From assembly GCF_013299185.1 (NCBI RefSeq), contig NZ_JAAFKG010000004.1, positions 180,022 to 244,021 of the forward strand: a stretch of 64,000 nt of DNA. The letters run 5' to 3'. The stretch is from Microcoleus sp. bin48.metabat.b7b8b9.023. Its GTDB lineage: Bacteria > Cyanobacteriota > Cyanobacteriia > Cyanobacteriales > Microcoleaceae. A model generated the notes under the pieces. That model searched no databases, was not told the DNA's origin, and worked only from the letters and a program-made list of their open reading frames with translations. This document shows positions 50,127 to 61,605 of the stretch, one piece after another. How positions within the stretch are numbered: the first letter of the stretch is position 1; every line of letters starts with the position of its first letter. The position numbers and the translations under genes are program-made.

Positions 50127-52232
50127 TTATGCTAACCCGATCGCAGCAATGAAAAAATCAATAATTTTGATGGCGATAAACGGCGCAACTGCTCCGCCCA
50201 ATCCGTAAATTAAAATGTTCCGCTGCAACAGTTGATTGGCACTTAGTGGTCGAAATTTAACCCCAGTTAGTGCCAGGGGAATCAAAGCGGGAATAATCAA
50301 AGCATTGTAAACTAATGCGGACAAAACCGCAGATTGACCGCTGGCTAAACCCATCACGTTTAATGCGCCGACGGGGGCAAACATTGCGGGAATAATTGCA
50401 AAATATTTGGCGATATCGTTGGCTAGGGAAAACGTAGTCAGTGCGCCGCGAGTAATTAGCAACTGTTTGCCAATTGTCACTAAATCAATTAGTTTTGTGG
50501 GGTCAGAATCTAAGTCCACCATGTTCGCAGCTTCCTTGGCTGCTTGGGTTCCAGAATTCATCGCCAAACCTACGTTTGCTTGGGCTAGGGCGGGTGCGTC
50601 GTTGGTTCCGTCTCCCGTCATTGCTACTAATTTGCCCTCGGCTTGTTGCTTGCGAATTACTTCGATTTTGTCTTCGGGAGTTGCTTCGGCGATGAAGTCG
50701 TCAACTCCGGCTTCGTCGGCAATTACTGATGCTGTAATTCTGTTATCTCCGGTGAGCATGATGGTGCGAATTCCCATTTTTCGCAGTTGGTCAAACCGAT
50801 CGCGAATTCCGGGTTTAATCACATCTTTCAAATAGATAATTCCGTAGGTGTCGTTACCTTTACAAACGCCTAACGGTGTGCCTCCAAGCCGGGAAACTCG
50901 CTCGTAAGCTTCATCGAGATCCGGGCCGAAATTACCGCCGCGCGATCGCACAAAACCCTTCACCGCATCCACCGCGCCCTTGCGCGCTTCGGTACCATCC
51001 GCCAAATCAGTGCCCGACATCCGGGTTTTTGCAGAAAAATCAATGCCTTCAGATCCTCGGGAGTTAGTGCGATCGAAATCCACGGCTGCGCCCAGATTTT
51101 GAGCCAAACGGACGATCGACTTTCCCTCTGGCGTATCGTCAAAAACGCTCGCAGTCAGTGCTACCTGCGCGACTTCTTGCAGCGAATGACCGTTTACCGG
51201 AATGAATTCCTCGGCTAAACGGTTGCCCAGCGTGATCGTCCCGGTTTTGTCCAAAATCAGCGTATTCACGTCGCCGCAAGCCTCCACAGCCCGCCCGGAG
51301 GTCGCTATCACGTTAAATTGAGCGACGCGATCCATCCCCGCAATGCCGATCGCACTTAACAAACCGCCGATCGTTGTCGGAATCAGCGCCACCAACAGCG
51401 AAATCAGCGTCACCACACCCACAGGAGTTTTGACATAATTGCCCACGGGCGGAATCGTCGATACCACAATCAAAAACACCAGAGTCAGCACCGCCAGCAG
51501 CACCGTCAGCGCGATCTCGTTCGGCGTTTTCGAGCGTTCAGCGCCCTCCACCAGCGCGATCATCCTGTCCAAAAACCCCTTACCGGGGTCGGCCATCACC
51601 CGCAGCGTCAACTCGTCTGAAAGGATGCGCGTACCGCCGGTGACGGAGCTGGCGATGTCGGAGCCCGGTTCTTTCAGTACCGGCGCCGATTCCCCAGTAA
51701 TCGCAGATTCGTCTACGGATGCGACACCTGCGATCACTTCACCGTCGGCAGGAATGACATCGCCTGCGATCACTTTAATTTGATCGCCGCGTCGGAGAGA
51801 TGTCGAACTAACTTCTTGGATTGAACCGTCTGGTAAGAGTTTGCGGGCTGTGGTATCTGCTTTTGTCGATCGCAGTGCATCCGCTTGCGCTTTCCCGCGG
51901 CCTTCCGCTACCGCCTCTGCAAAATTAGCAAATACTAAGGTGAAGAACAAAATAAACGTGACTAAACCGTTGAAAACTACCTGATTTTTGCCGGGAACCG
52001 GGCCGAACAGCGTGGGGTCGACGGTCAAAAGTGCAGTGACAATTGTGCCAACCCACACCACAAACATCACGGGATTTTTTAGCATCACGCGCGGGTCAAG
52101 TTTGACAAAAGCTTCTTTAAAAGCTCTTTGATAAAGCCCTTTATTATTTGCTTTTGGGGTGTGTTTGCGAGACTCGCGAGAGCCTCTTGAGCGGGGAGTT
52201 TTTTGAGAGTCCGGGGTATTGGAAGAAGCCAT
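50127..52232 (-). CDS. kdpB: potassium-transporting P-type ATPase KdpB subunit
   Basis: A 701-residue P-type ATPase. It has the phosphorylation motif D-K-T-G-T with Asp328, T-G-E-S at 179-182, the G-D-G-T-N-D-A-P-A hinge and the conserved [11 protein letters not shown] ~35-residue basic N-terminal extension ([13 protein letters not shown]) is longer than in E. coli (682 residues). It hydrolyses ATP to drive K+ uptake through KdpA. It lies 75 bp after kdpA, with the ACCGCAGAG repeat between them. Confidence 0.97.
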   Translation of the reverse strand: MASSNTPDSQKTPRSRGSRESRKHTPKANNKGLYQRAFKEAFVKLDPRVMLKNPVMFVVWVGTIVTALLTVDPTLFGPVPGKNQVVFNGLVTFILFFTLVFANFAEAVAEGRGKAQADALRSTKADTTARKLLPDGSIQEVSSTSLRRGDQIKVIAGDVIPADGEVIAGVASVDESAITGESAPVLKEPGSDIASSVTGGTRILSDELTLRVMADPGKGFLDRMIALVEGAERSKTPNEIALTVLLAVLTLVFLIVVSTIPPVGNYVKTPVGVVTLISLLVALIPTTIGGLLSAIGIAGMDRVAQFNVIATSGRAVEACGDVNTLILDKTGTITLGNRLAEEFIPVNGHSLQEVAQVALTASVFDDTPEGKSIVRLAQNLGAAVDFDRTNSRGSEGIDFSAKTRMSGTDLADGTEARKGAVDAVKGFVRSRGGNFGPDLDEAYERVSRLGGTPLGVCKGNDTYGIIYLKDVIKPGIRDRFDQLRKMGIRTIMLTGDNRITASVIADEAGVDDFIAEATPEDKIEVIRKQQAEGKLVAMTGDGTNDAPALAQANVGLAMNSGTQAAKEAANMVDLDSDPTKLIDLVTIGKQLLITRGALTTFSLANDIAKYFAIIPAMFAPVGALNVMGLASGQSAVLSALVYNALIIPALIPLALTGVKFRPLSANQLLQRNILIYGLGGAVAPFIAIKIIDFFIAAIGLA

Positions 52233-52248
52233 AATTTGGAATTTTAAT

Positions 52249-52281
52249 GAACCGCAGAGGACGCAGAGAACGCAGAGAAAG
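52249..52281. repeat. ACCGCAGAG repeat, copy 3
   Basis: The 33-bp ACCGCAGAGGACGCAGAGAA... sequence fills much of the 75-bp kdpA-kdpB gap. Other copies: 5207-5240 and 40363-40394. Confidence 0.65.
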
Positions 52282-52307
52282 AGAATAGTGAGGTTGACAA
52301 TTTCTCG

Positions 52308-54158
52308 CTACTGAGGTGGAGGCGTTGGTGTTTCTAAAGGCGAAGGTGTTGTTGTTACTTCAGGCGAAGGCGTTGCTAAAGGCGAAGGCGTTGCTAAAGG
52401 CGAAGGCGTTGCTAAAGGTAAAGGTGCAGTAGGTAAAGGTGCAGTTACCGGTACCTGTTCCAACTTAGCCCTGCTAATTTCAAATCCTTCTGCGATCGGC
52501 CCTAAAGCTAATACTGGGAAAAATGTTAGCGCGCCGAGAATGATGATTACTCCTGCGGTGACGCTGGTGAACAAAATGGAATCTGTTCTGAGAGTACCCG
52601 TCGTTTCGGGAACGAGTTGTTTGTTTGTCATGCTGTCAGCTAACAGCAGCAGCGCCACAATTGGAACGTAGCGCCCCATCAACAAGCTAAAACAAGTGCT
52701 TAAATTCCACCAAAGTCCTGTCGGCGCGGGTTGAGAATCGCCCAATCCTTCAAAACCAGAACCGTTGTTAGCCGCCGCTGAGGCGTATTCGTACATCACC
52801 TGCGAAATGCCGTGAAATCCTGGGTTGCTGATGCCGCTCAAGCTGTCGGGAAAGGCGAGGGTAATGGCGCCGGGGATTAAAACTGCGATCGGGTGAATTA
52901 ACAAAACAACGCTAGCTAAAACAATTTCCCGCTTTTCAATTTTTCGTCCCAAAAATTCCGGCGTTCTCCCCACCATCAATCCGGTGAGAAACACGCTCAA
53001 AATCAAGTAGATAAATAAGTAAGCCGTTCCGGTTCCCTGTCCGCCCCAAACAATTTGGAGAAACAAGTTAAACAAAGTAGCAAAACCGCCGGCAGGCATT
53101 AAAGAATCGTGCATTCCGTTGACAGCCCCGCACATTGTCCCAGTCGTAGTGACAGCCCAAAGTACAGTTTCCGCCCAACCGAATCTAACTTCTTTCCCTT
53201 CTAAGTTGGGTTGTACGGAACCGAGCAAACTATTAATTTGGGGATTGCCTTGATATTCGCCAACTGCTGCTATGCCGATCAAAATTACATAAATGGCAAA
53301 CACCATCCAAAAAATCAGCCATCCCTGCTTTTTGTTGTTAGCAAATCTGCCGTAGGTGTGAATGAGTGCTGCTGGTATAGAAACCATTGCTAGTGTTTCC
53401 AGCAGGTTGGTAAAAGGGTTGGGATTTTCAAAAGGGTGAGCCGAGTTAATGGCAAAGAAACCGCCGCCGTTTTCTCCCAGTTGTTTGATGCTTTCAAAGT
53501 GAGCGACTGGGCCGCGAGCAATTACTTGGGTACCGCCTTCTAAGGTACGGGCAACTGCTGGGCCTGCGAGGGTTTCCGGCACTCCAGAAATTAGCAAAAA
53601 CAAGCCAATTATCAAAGAAAGTGGCAGCAGAATCCGCGTGATTGATTGAATTAAATCGATATAAAAGTTGCCCAGCGGGCGACCAGTCAGTCCCCGAATA
53701 AAGGCAATCCCTACTGCTAAACCCGTAGCTGCTGAGGTGAACATTAAAAAACCCAGAGTTAACTGGGATAAATAACTGAATGTTGTTTCGCCGGAGTAAT
53801 GCTGTTGGTCGGTATTTGTGAGGAATGAAATAGTTGTATGCAGTGCAGTATCCCAGGCGGGTGCGCTGAGGCTGGTGGGATTTAAAGGCAGCAGTCCCTG
53901 AAGCATGAAAAGTAAGAATACAAATATGCCCATTGCTGCATTGCTGTATAATAGCGATCGCGCATACTGCCAGCCTGTCATTGAATCTACAGACCTGATA
54001 TTGCTGGCTTTATAGATGAGTTGTTCGACTGGTTTGATCGCGGGGTCGAGAATGGTTCGTTCTCCCATGTACACCCGCGCCATGTAGTTGCCGAAGACGG
54101 GCGCGATCGCGATTAAAATGATTAGGGTTAATGCAATTTGAATTAAGCCTTGTAACAT
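52308..54158 (-). CDS. kdpA: potassium-transporting ATPase KdpA subunit with Pro/Thr-rich tail
   Basis: A 616-residue protein. Residues 1 to about 565 match KdpA (E. coli 557), with the four pore loops [30 protein letters not shown] and A-N-N-G-S-G-F-E-G. The last ~50 residues are an unusual tail of L-A-T-P-S-P-type repeats encoded by tandem 18-bp units at about 52375-52420. KdpA forms the K+ pathway. It is the first gene of the operon and diverges from the HK gene at 54401. Confidence 0.95.
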   Translation of the reverse strand: MLQGLIQIALTLIILIAIAPVFGNYMARVYMGERTILDPAIKPVEQLIYKASNIRSVDSMTGWQYARSLLYSNAAMGIFVFLLFMLQGLLPLNPTSLSAPAWDTALHTTISFLTNTDQQHYSGETTFSYLSQLTLGFLMFTSAATGLAVGIAFIRGLTGRPLGNFYIDLIQSITRILLPLSLIIGLFLLISGVPETLAGPAVARTLEGGTQVIARGPVAHFESIKQLGENGGGFFAINSAHPFENPNPFTNLLETLAMVSIPAALIHTYGRFANNKKQGWLIFWMVFAIYVILIGIAAVGEYQGNPQINSLLGSVQPNLEGKEVRFGWAETVLWAVTTTGTMCGAVNGMHDSLMPAGGFATLFNLFLQIVWGGQGTGTAYLFIYLILSVFLTGLMVGRTPEFLGRKIEKREIVLASVVLLIHPIAVLIPGAITLAFPDSLSGISNPGFHGISQVMYEYASAAANNGSGFEGLGDSQPAPTGLWWNLSTCFSLLMGRYVPIVALLLLADSMTNKQLVPETTGTLRTDSILFTSVTAGVIIILGALTFFPVLALGPIAEGFEISRAKLEQVPVTAPLPTAPLPLATPSPLATPSPLATPSPEVTTTPSPLETPTPPPQ

Positions 54159-54400
54159 AACTGAGTTAAAAATTACTCGTTTAGTGATTACTTTACTCAG
54201 GTTGGGGGTTGTTGATAATCTGTCTTAAGGTATAAGTTACTGTTTATTAATGCGGTTTTTCTTACTTATACTTATACTGATAGGCGAATGTTTAGCCAAG
54301 GTCTCAAACCTATACTTGCAGGTATAGATGCTGTATAAACGCTATTTTTTGCGCGAAAATGTAGCTGACATTTTATAAGCTTAAAATGGATTAATTAGAG
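54159..54400. promoter_or_regulatory. divergent kdpA / histidine kinase promoter region
   Basis: The 242 bp between kdpA and the divergent HK gene must carry both promoters. It contains repeated TTATACTTATACTGATA and TTACTTTACTCAGG stretches, possible regulator sites; no match to a named operator is claimed. Confidence 0.45.
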
Positions 54401-55507
54401 ATGTTTGAAAGCTTATTGAAAATTCCCAAAATTCTGGGGGTTCAAGAAAAGTATTTGCGCGGAAGGTGGTCGATCGCCTTTTTATTCGCGATTGTCGCAG
54501 CACTCGAATTTGCTACGCCGTCGCAGTATCTGTTTGGATACTTGTACACGGGGCCGATTTTACTGGCAAATTCGCGGCTGAGTCGGTTGGGAAAGTTGCA
54601 AATTACGCTGTTAGCAGCAGCATTGACGCTGTTGAACTTGTTTGTTCCTTACGGAGAAACGATCGCCCTAGCAACTGTAGCAAATAGGGCGATCGCAGTT
54701 ATGGCCTTGGGAGTCACGGGATATTTGAGCGATCGCACCCAGCAGTATCAAGAAGCGATCGCGATCGCCAAAGCGCAGTTGCAGTCCCAGCAGCAGCTAG
54801 CCAGCATCCGAGAGGATTTTGTCTCTACTTTGAGTCACGACTTGAAAACGCCGATGTTGGGTGCAATTGAAACAATCAAAGCTTTTCAGGGAGCAAACTT
54901 TGGGGAAGTCACTACCAGCCAGCAAAAAGTTCTCGAAACAATGGCGCGATCGCAAAAAATGTCACTACAATTAGTAGAAACGCTGCTCGATGTTTACCGC
55001 AACGATGCCGAAGGTTTAAAACTGCAACTTGCGCCCGTAAATTTAGCAGCTTTAGCAGAAGAAGTAATTGCCACACTCATCCATTTATCGGCAGCGCGCC
55101 GAGTTTATATTAGTATAAGTTACGGACAGTCTGACTTTCGCCGTTCTTTGTGGGTAAACGGCGATGAAGTGCAACTCCAGCGCGTTTTTGTTAATTTGCT
55201 AACAAACGCGATCAACCATTCTCCCCGAGGTGGTAAAGTAGAAATAGTTATGGAATCTTACGCAACCGCTCAGGTGGTGAAAGTTATCGATAGCGGGTTG
55301 GGAATTACTAGCGATGAGCTGCCCCACTTGTTCGAGCGTTTTTATCAAGGAAATGGCGATCGGCAAGCCAAAGGATCGGGATTGGGGTTATACTTATCTC
55401 GCCAAATTATTGACGCCCACGGCGGTATAATTTGGGCAGAAAACAAATTACCTTTAGGCGCTTTGTTTGGATTCCGACTACCAGCTATCTCTGCGAATGA
55501 AACCTAA
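54401..55507 (+). CDS. membrane-bound sensor histidine kinase
   Basis: A 368-residue protein. The first ~115 residues hold three or four membrane spans (F-L-F-A-I-V-A-A-L-E-F, L-L-A-A-A-L-T-L-L-N-L), with a short coiled linker next. HisKA: S-H-D-L-K-T-P-M-L-G with His146. HATPase: N-A-I-N-H-S-P-R-G-G, D-S-G-L-G-I and G-S-G-L-G-L-Y-L, all intact. It overlaps the response regulator gene by 11 bp. Its position, divergent from kdpA beside a kinase-less KdpD, makes control of potassium uptake a reasonable hypothesis. Confidence 0.9.
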   Translation: MFESLLKIPKILGVQEKYLRGRWSIAFLFAIVAALEFATPSQYLFGYLYTGPILLANSRLSRLGKLQITLLAAALTLLNLFVPYGETIALATVANRAIAVMALGVTGYLSDRTQQYQEAIAIAKAQLQSQQQLASIREDFVSTLSHDLKTPMLGAIETIKAFQGANFGEVTTSQQKVLETMARSQKMSLQLVETLLDVYRNDAEGLKLQLAPVNLAALAEEVIATLIHLSAARRVYISISYGQSDFRRSLWVNGDEVQLQRVFVNLLTNAINHSPRGGKVEIVMESYATAQVVKVIDSGLGITSDELPHLFERFYQGNGDRQAKGSGLGLYLSRQIIDAHGGIIWAENKLPLGALFGFRLPAISANET

Positions 55508-56201
55508 TTTTCCCTTGCGAATTCTCTTAGTTGAAGATGACGAACTGTTTCGGTTGGGACTGCAAACCAGATTGCAGCAAGAAAGTTCCTTGCAAGTAAT
55601 TGCCGAGGCAGAAGATGGAGAAACGGCGGTAGAATTGACTCAGGAACACTTGCCGGATGTGGTGGTTCTCGATGTCGGTTTGCCGGGAATTGGTGGCATT
55701 GAAGCCTGTCGCCAAATTAAACAGAGACATCCAGAAATTCCAGTTTTGATTTTAACATCTCACGCCCAAAAAACCTTAATTGAAAGGTTGATTGCTGCGG
55801 GAGCCCAAGGATATTGTCTCAAGGGAATTGCCGCAGAAACTTTGGTTTTGGCAATTCGATCGGTAGCGGCGGGTGCTTCTTGGTGGGACAAAGCTGCAAC
55901 TGCGGAAATTCGGGCGGTTTTTAGCAATCCCGAACCTGTCAAAAGCGCGAGTAAATGGGAAGTTTTAGACAATCCGCTGACTCCGAGGGAACAGGAAATA
56001 TTAGCCTTAGTTGCGGGCGGGAAAAGCAATCAGGAGATTGCACAAATATTGTACATCGCTCCGGGGACTGTGCGGGTGCACGTCCACGCGATTTTGCAAA
56101 AGTTAGAAGTGCGCGATCGCACTCAAGCAGCAGTGCTCGCTATTCAGAAAGGATTGGTAGCAGAGGAACTTTTGGCGATCGAACCTTCAACAGGTTTGTA
56201 G
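55497..56201 (+). CDS. NarL/FixJ-type response regulator
   Basis: Start at 55497 (M-K-P-N-F-P-L-R-I-L-L), overlapping the kinase stop by 11 bp. 234 residues with a receiver domain (E-D-D at 13-15, phospho-Asp59 in V-V-V-L-D-V-G-L-P-G, I-L-T-S-H and K-G) and a C-terminal LuxR-type HTH (L-T-P-R-E-Q-E-I-L-A-L-V-A-G-G-K-S-N-Q-E-I-A). It is the partner of the upstream kinase. The last codons and TAG lie in the first unit of a palindromic repeat (56190). Confidence 0.93.
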   Translation: MKPNFPLRILLVEDDELFRLGLQTRLQQESSLQVIAEAEDGETAVELTQEHLPDVVVLDVGLPGIGGIEACRQIKQRHPEIPVLILTSHAQKTLIERLIAAGAQGYCLKGIAAETLVLAIRSVAAGASWWDKAATAEIRAVFSNPEPVKSASKWEVLDNPLTPREQEILALVAGGKSNQEIAQILYIAPGTVRVHVHAILQKLEVRDRTQAAVLAIQKGLVAEELLAIEPSTGL

Positions 56202-56357
56202 TGAGGAATGCAAGTCCGCATCAAAGAAAGGACTGAAGTACAGGTTTGATCGTGAGGAATGCAAGTCCGCATCAAAGAAAGGACTGAAGTACAGGTTTGA
56301 TCGTGAGGAATGCAAGTCCGCATCAAAGAAAGGACTGAAGTCCTCACTACAAACCCT
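56190..56357. repeat. three diverged GTAGTGAGG repeats, 51-bp period
   Basis: Three consecutive 51-bp units of AGGTTTGATCGTGAGGAATG..., beginning inside the last codons of the response regulator gene and ending in a typical TCCTCACTACAAACC arm. Left arms have decayed (GAATGCAAGTCC instead of GGACTTTAGTCC), so most hairpins are weakened. Confidence 0.85.
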
Positions 56358-56452
56358 ATTGCTAGTTAATTTTACTGATGACATTTAATATTAAAATTTG
56401 CTAAATTTCATACATATTAATTTCCGTAAGGTCATCTAACCAGAGGTGTTTT

Positions 56453-59400
56453 GTGCCAAATTTTATCAATTCTGTTATAGGTTCGATCGCCTTTTTCGAC
56501 TCTGCCCTCCCCGATATCCAAAATCTTTGCAACGGTATCGCAGCGGGAATAGAAGTAATTATCCTTGATGCAGCGCGGGATGGAGTAGCACAAATTACGG
56601 AAGTGCTGGGGAGTCGCCGCAATATTAACACCATTCATATTATCTCCCACGGTCGATCGGCTAGTTTGCAGCTAGGCGCGATCGACCTCAATTTGACAAA
56701 TTTAAACTTTTATGGTCAAAAATTGCAGCAATGGTCGATCGCCCTGACAGAGAGTGCAGAGATTTTGCTGTACGGGTGCGATGTGGCGGCGGATGATGCG
56801 GGCGCTAACTTCGTGCGGCAAATCAGTCAGCTAACAAAGGCAAAAATTGCTGCTTCCAGCACGCCTGTGGGAAGCGCAGCTAAGGGCGGAGACTGGGAAT
56901 TAGATTATACAACTGGGTGGGTGGAGTCGGAGTTGGCGATCGACCAAGCGACAATGGCCGCTTACCAATTTGTGTTTGGTTTGCAATTTTTGGGACAAGC
57001 AGGATTTCCGGCAAGTACAACTTTTGGAACACCAACAACCCAGGTAGGTGGACTGTCGGGCGTCACCTACGCGGGCAACAACACTTACTACGCTATCTCC
57101 GACGGCCGCAATATTCCTGGTGGCAGTCCCGACCCGTCTCGCTTTTACACCCTCACTATACCTAATGTGAGTTCGGGTATCTTGACACCAGTAGGAGGAG
57201 TTGCTTTTACAGGGGTGACACAGATTGGCAATCCGCCTCCCTTTGCCGCAGATACATCGGATACAGAGGGCATTGCCTTAATCGGCAGCAATGTCTTCGT
57301 TTCTTCTGAAGGCAATTTCTCGACAAATATCCAGCCTTTTATTAATAGTTTCGCCATTGCCACAGGAGTTCAAAATTTCGCGCTGCCTATTGCTTCTCCC
57401 AAATACGACGTATCAGCAGATCCTAACAGCGGCATCCGCAACAATCAAGGTTTTGAAAGTCTGACGATTACTCCCAGTCAAAGTTTTCTATTTACAGCAA
57501 CAGAAAATGCTCTCGAACAAGACGGCCCTGCTTCAGATATAACGGCTGGCGCGCGATCGCGAATTGTCAGATATAACTTAGGTACAAACACCGCAAACGG
57601 AGAATTTCTTTACAATACCGATCCGCGCAACGGCATTTCAGAAATGCTGGCCGTTGATGATAATACGCTGCTGGTTCTCGAACGTTTTCTCGACTTATCG
57701 ACAACACCGCCGTCAGGGGATTTGAAGCTTTATCAAATTTCTTTAAACGGTGCGACAGATATTCAAAACAATACCGGTTTGATTGCTTCTGGTGTTGCTA
57801 GCATTACACCAGTATCGAAAACTCCGATCGCCACTTCTGCTTATTTCCTCAGTACAGGCACTCCGGCACTGGTTGACAATTTTGAAGGGATGACATTTGG
57901 GCCTCCTCAAACAGCAACTGGGAAACGAACGCTAATTCTTGTCAGCGACAACAATTTTGCCCTTCCCACCAGATTCGCAGCGTTTGCAGCCAACAACGCA
58001 CCCGTACTCAACAACAGCGGAACGCCGGTACTAACAGCAATTAACGAAGATGTACCTTCTGCCAGCAACACCGGCAGCTTAGTTTCTGCTTTAATTGCAG
58101 GTGCTGTTACAGATCCCGACATCGCCGATATTCAAGGAATAGCTGTGACGGCGACAGACAATACTAACGGCAGTTGGCAATATTCTATTGATAGCGGTGC
58201 GACTTGGACGGCATTCGGTACACCGTCAACAGCAGCAGCGAGACTGCTAGCAGGCAATGCCAGCATCCGCTTTCTTCCCAATAATGACTACAACGGTAGT
58301 GCTAATATCACCTATCAATCGTGGGATGGAACGACGACTAACTCTAGCGGTACTACCCTCACGAATGGGGGGACGGCTGATATTTCAACTGCTAGCAGTA
58401 TTGGGGGTTTAGCAGCTTTCAGTACGGCCAGCGAGACTGCAACAATTACTGTTAATCCTGTCAACGATGCACCGTCGTTTGTCAAAGGGCCCGATCGCAC
58501 CGTCAATCACAGTGCCGGCCCGCAAACTGTTCCTGCATGGGCGACGGCGATTTCTCCAGGGCCGGCCAACGAGTCAACACAAACCGTCAACTTTCAAGTA
58601 GTGGGAAATGACAATCCCGGTTTGTTTAGCGTACCACCGGCGATCGGCTTTTTCGGACAACTGACTTTTACCCCCGCCACAAGTGCAACTGGCAAGGCTA
58701 ATATCACTATCAACCTCAAAGACAACGGCGGTACAGCTAACGGCGGCATTGATACTTCGGCAAGCCAGACATTTCAGATTGATATCACCAACAATCCGCC
58801 AACAGCAAATCCCGACACCTACAAAGTCTTGCACGATCGCGTGTTGACTGGGTTTCCATCCGTCTTATTCAATGACTTCGACATCGACATTTTCGACACG
58901 TTGACTGCTGCTGTTGTCACACAACCGACTAAAGGTAAACTCGTACTCAATCCCAAGGGTGACTTCACTTACACTCCTAACCCTGGCTTTGTTGGAATTG
59001 ATACTTTCACTTACAGCGTTAGCGATGGGGCTGCGACTGTCCCCAGTACGGTGAGTATTGATGTTACGAACAGTCCGCCGATCGCTATTCCCGACACCTA
59101 CATCGTCAGGCACGATCGAGTATTGACCGGATTTCCATCCGTTTTATTCAATGACTTCGACCCCGTCGATCCTTTAGAGACATTGACTGCTGCTGTTGTC
59201 ACACAACCGACTAAAGGTAAACTCGTACTCAATCCCAAGGGTGACTTCATTTACACTCCCAACCCCGGATTTGTCGGAGTTGATACTTTCATTTATAGCG
59301 CTAGCGATGGCGCTGCAACTGTCCCCGCCACGGTGAATATCAACGTTACTAACAGTTTGCCGATCGCACAACCCGATACCTACAGCACCAGTGCGGGAAA

Positions 59401-61528
59401 AGCTATCAGCCAAATAGCGCCGGGAGTTTTAGCCAATGACTCCGACGCGGACTCGGATGTGTTGACTGCTGCATTGAGTGCAAATCCGACGAAAGGTGCG
59501 ATCGTCCTCAGCAAAGACGGTTCTTTCACCTATACTCCTAAGGCAGGCTTTTCTGGGACAGACACATTTACCTACACAGTCAGCGACGGCATAGTTAGCT
59601 CTCCACCAGCTACCGTGACTGTAAACGTTAACAATAACCCGCCTGTCGCGATTGCTGACAACTATACAACTCCTTTTAATACCCCTCTCAATGTGGCAGG
59701 GTTGGGAGTCTTAATTAACGATACAGACCCGGAAAACGATCCGCTAACTGCGATTTTGGTGGCGGGGCCGACTAAAGGTGCGATCGCCCTCAGCAAAGAC
59801 GGTTCCTTCAGTTACACTCCGAATGCTGGTTTTGCAGGGGCAGACTCTTTTACCTACAAAGCTAATGACGGCAAAGCTGATTCTGCGATCGTCACAGCAA
59901 GCGTTGTTGTAAATAACTCTCCAACTCCGACTCCAACTCCAACTCCAACTCCAACTCCAAATCCGACTCCGGTAACAACTCCGACTCCAAATCCAACTCC
60001 AACTCCGACTCCTGTAACAACTCCAACTCCAACTCCAACTCCAAATCCGACTCCAACTCCAACTCCAACTCCGACTCCAAATCCGACTCCAACTCCAAAT
60101 CCGACTCCAAATCCAAATCCGACTCCAAATCCAAATCCGACGCCAAATCCGACGCCAAATCCGACTCCAACTCCAAATCCGACTCCAACTCCAAATCCAA
60201 CTCCAAATCCAAATCCGACGCCAAATCCAACTCCGACTCCGGTAACAACTCCGACTCCGACTCCGACTCCAAATCCGACGCCAAATCCAACTCCGACTCC
60301 GGTAACAACTCCGACTCCGACTCCGACTCCAAATCCAAATCCAACTCCAACTCCAAATCCAACTCCAACTCCGACTCCAAATCCAACTCCAACTCCGACT
60401 CCAAATCCAACTCCAACTCCAACTCCAAATCCAAATCCAACTCCAACTCCAAATCCAACTCCAACTCCGACTCCAAATCCAACTCCGACTCCGACTCCGA
60501 CTCCGACTCCGACTCCAACTCCAACTCCAACTCCAACTCCGACTCCGACTCCGACTCCGGCGGGGGCGGGCACGGGGGCACCGCCCCTACAGACTCCAGC
60601 CGATCGCGATCGCATTTGCGACGAAATTACCTTGCCTGCGATCGATTCAATTCCCGGGCCGAATTCAGTCGATCGCACTTTCAACGGCACTGACGGCAAC
60701 GATTTCCTCATCGGTAGCAATCTCAACGACGCTATCAACGGTTTCAACGGGAACGACATTCTGCTGGGCGGAAGCGGTAACGACAATATTTATGGTGGGC
60801 AGCCCAGCAATATCCCTCTCGGCCCGAATGCAGACAAAGACTTGCTATTTGGCGGCAGAGGTAATGATTACCTCAACGGAAGTGCCGGCGACGATCTCAT
60901 TTTCGGTGGTAAAGGCGATGATGTGGCGATCGGTGGCAAAGACGATGACTTGATTTGGGGTGACAAGGGGAATGACACTCTGGTGGGGGCTGAGGGTAAC
61001 GATTGCTTGTTTGGAGGCAGTTTTGACCCGTCTAGCCCTGACTCGAACGGACGCGATTTGTTGTTTGGCGGTGCTGGCAACGACTTCTTGAATGGAGGAG
61101 ATGCTGCGGATACTCTGGGCGGTGGAGAGGGCAACGATACGCTGAACGGCGGTAAGGGCGATGATGTTCTGGTGGGGGGTACGGGCAACGATCTGCTGCT
61201 GGGCGATCGGGGTAGCGACAGCATTTGCGCTGCGGATGGGGATGATACTTTGACTGGGGGTTTAGGTAACGATGTTCTCAGTGGTGGCGTTGGCGGCGAT
61301 CGCTTTATTTTAACCGCAGGTGAAGGCAGCGATGTCATTGCTGATTTCACTAAAGGTGAAGATTTGCTAGTGTTAGCGGGCGGTTTAACTTTTGCTCAAC
61401 TCACTATTACCCAAAGCCCCAATGCAGGTGCGATCGCGATTTCTGGGAACGGTCAACTCTTGGCTACTGTGAATGCAGTGGCTGGTAGTGCGATCGATCG
61501 CAGTGATTTTATCCTATTTGGGCGATAA
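56453..61528 (+). CDS. giant secreted/surface protein: DUF4347, phytase-like esterase, Ig-like repeats, Pro-Thr linker, RTX
   Basis: A GTG start at 56453 with GAGGTG upstream; 1,691 residues. DUF4347 (about 1-175) shows S-H-G and Y-G-C-D, a His-Cys arrangement like clan CD proteases. An esterase-like-phytase domain follows (about 180-510). Several cadherin/Ig-like units run from about 515 to 1150, ending in N-N-S-P. A linker of ~215 residues is built only of Pro, Thr, Asn and Val (59,920-60,560). From about residue 1390 there are RTX-type Ca2+-binding nonapeptides (G-G-x-G-N-D) and a type I secretion end. It is probably exported by a TolC-type system and shows the architecture of large cyanobacterial surface proteins. 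Confidence 0.9.
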   Translation: MPNFINSVIGSIAFFDSALPDIQNLCNGIAAGIEVIILDAARDGVAQITEVLGSRRNINTIHIISHGRSASLQLGAIDLNLTNLNFYGQKLQQWSIALTESAEILLYGCDVAADDAGANFVRQISQLTKAKIAASSTPVGSAAKGGDWELDYTTGWVESELAIDQATMAAYQFVFGLQFLGQAGFPASTTFGTPTTQVGGLSGVTYAGNNTYYAISDGRNIPGGSPDPSRFYTLTIPNVSSGILTPVGGVAFTGVTQIGNPPPFAADTSDTEGIALIGSNVFVSSEGNFSTNIQPFINSFAIATGVQNFALPIASPKYDVSADPNSGIRNNQGFESLTITPSQSFLFTATENALEQDGPASDITAGARSRIVRYNLGTNTANGEFLYNTDPRNGISEMLAVDDNTLLVLERFLDLSTTPPSGDLKLYQISLNGATDIQNNTGLIASGVASITPVSKTPIATSAYFLSTGTPALVDNFEGMTFGPPQTATGKRTLILVSDNNFALPTRFAAFAANNAPVLNNSGTPVLTAINEDVPSASNTGSLVSALIAGAVTDPDIADIQGIAVTATDNTNGSWQYSIDSGATWTAFGTPSTAAARLLAGNASIRFLPNNDYNGSANITYQSWDGTTTNSSGTTLTNGGTADISTASSIGGLAAFSTASETATITVNPVNDAPSFVKGPDRTVNHSAGPQTVPAWATAISPGPANESTQTVNFQVVGNDNPGLFSVPPAIGFFGQLTFTPATSATGKANITINLKDNGGTANGGIDTSASQTFQIDITNNPPTANPDTYKVLHDRVLTGFPSVLFNDFDIDIFDTLTAAVVTQPTKGKLVLNPKGDFTYTPNPGFVGIDTFTYSVSDGAATVPSTVSIDVTNSPPIAIPDTYIVRHDRVLTGFPSVLFNDFDPVDPLETLTAAVVTQPTKGKLVLNPKGDFIYTPNPGFVGVDTFIYSASDGAATVPATVNINVTNSLPIAQPDTYSTSAGKAISQIAPGVLANDSDADSDVLTAALSANPTKGAIVLSKDGSFTYTPKAGFSGTDTFTYTVSDGIVSSPPATVTVNVNNNPPVAIADNYTTPFNTPLNVAGLGVLINDTDPENDPLTAILVAGPTKGAIALSKDGSFSYTPNAGFAGADSFTYKANDGKADSAIVTASVVVNNSPTPTPTPTPTPTPNPTPVTTPTPNPTPTPTPVTTPTPTPTPNPTPTPTPTPTPNPTPTPNPTPNPNPTPNPNPTPNPTPNPTPTPNPTPTPNPTPNPNPTPNPTPTPVTTPTPTPTPNPTPNPTPTPVTTPTPTPTPNPNPTPTPNPTPTPTPNPTPTPTPNPTPTPTPNPNPTPTPNPTPTPTPNPTPTPTPTPTPTPTPTPTPTPTPTPTPAGAGTGAPPLQTPADRDRICDEITLPAIDSIPGPNSVDRTFNGTDGNDFLIGSNLNDAINGFNGNDILLGGSGNDNIYGGQPSNIPLGPNADKDLLFGGRGNDYLNGSAGDDLIFGGKGDDVAIGGKDDDLIWGDKGNDTLVGAEGNDCLFGGSFDPSSPDSNGRDLLFGGAGNDFLNGGDAADTLGGGEGNDTLNGGKGDDVLVGGTGNDLLLGDRGSDSICAADGDDTLTGGLGNDVLSGGVGGDRFILTAGEGSDVIADFTKGEDLLVLAGGLTFAQLTITQSPNAGAIAISGNGQLLATVNAVAGSAIDRSDFILFGR

Positions 61529-61532
61529 CAAA

Positions 61533-61595
61533 ATAGTTCGTAGTGCGGACTTCAGTCCGCAAAAATCTGCGGACTGAAGTCCGCACTACGAACGA
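61533..61595. repeat. GTAGTGCGGACTTCAGTCCGC hairpin
   Basis: One full copy of the dispersed palindrome, loop AAAAATCT, just after the giant gene and before the end of the convergent LysR gene. It could separate the two transcripts. Confidence 0.9.
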
Positions 61596-61605
61596 ATCTC
61601 ATTAC

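Noticed and set aside
59854..60786. 310-residue Gly/Val-rich antisense protein and a 229-residue Glu/Ser/Leu-rich one
   Set aside because: Both are shadows of the hexanucleotide Pro-Thr repeat of the giant gene; a repeat without stops is open in several frames.
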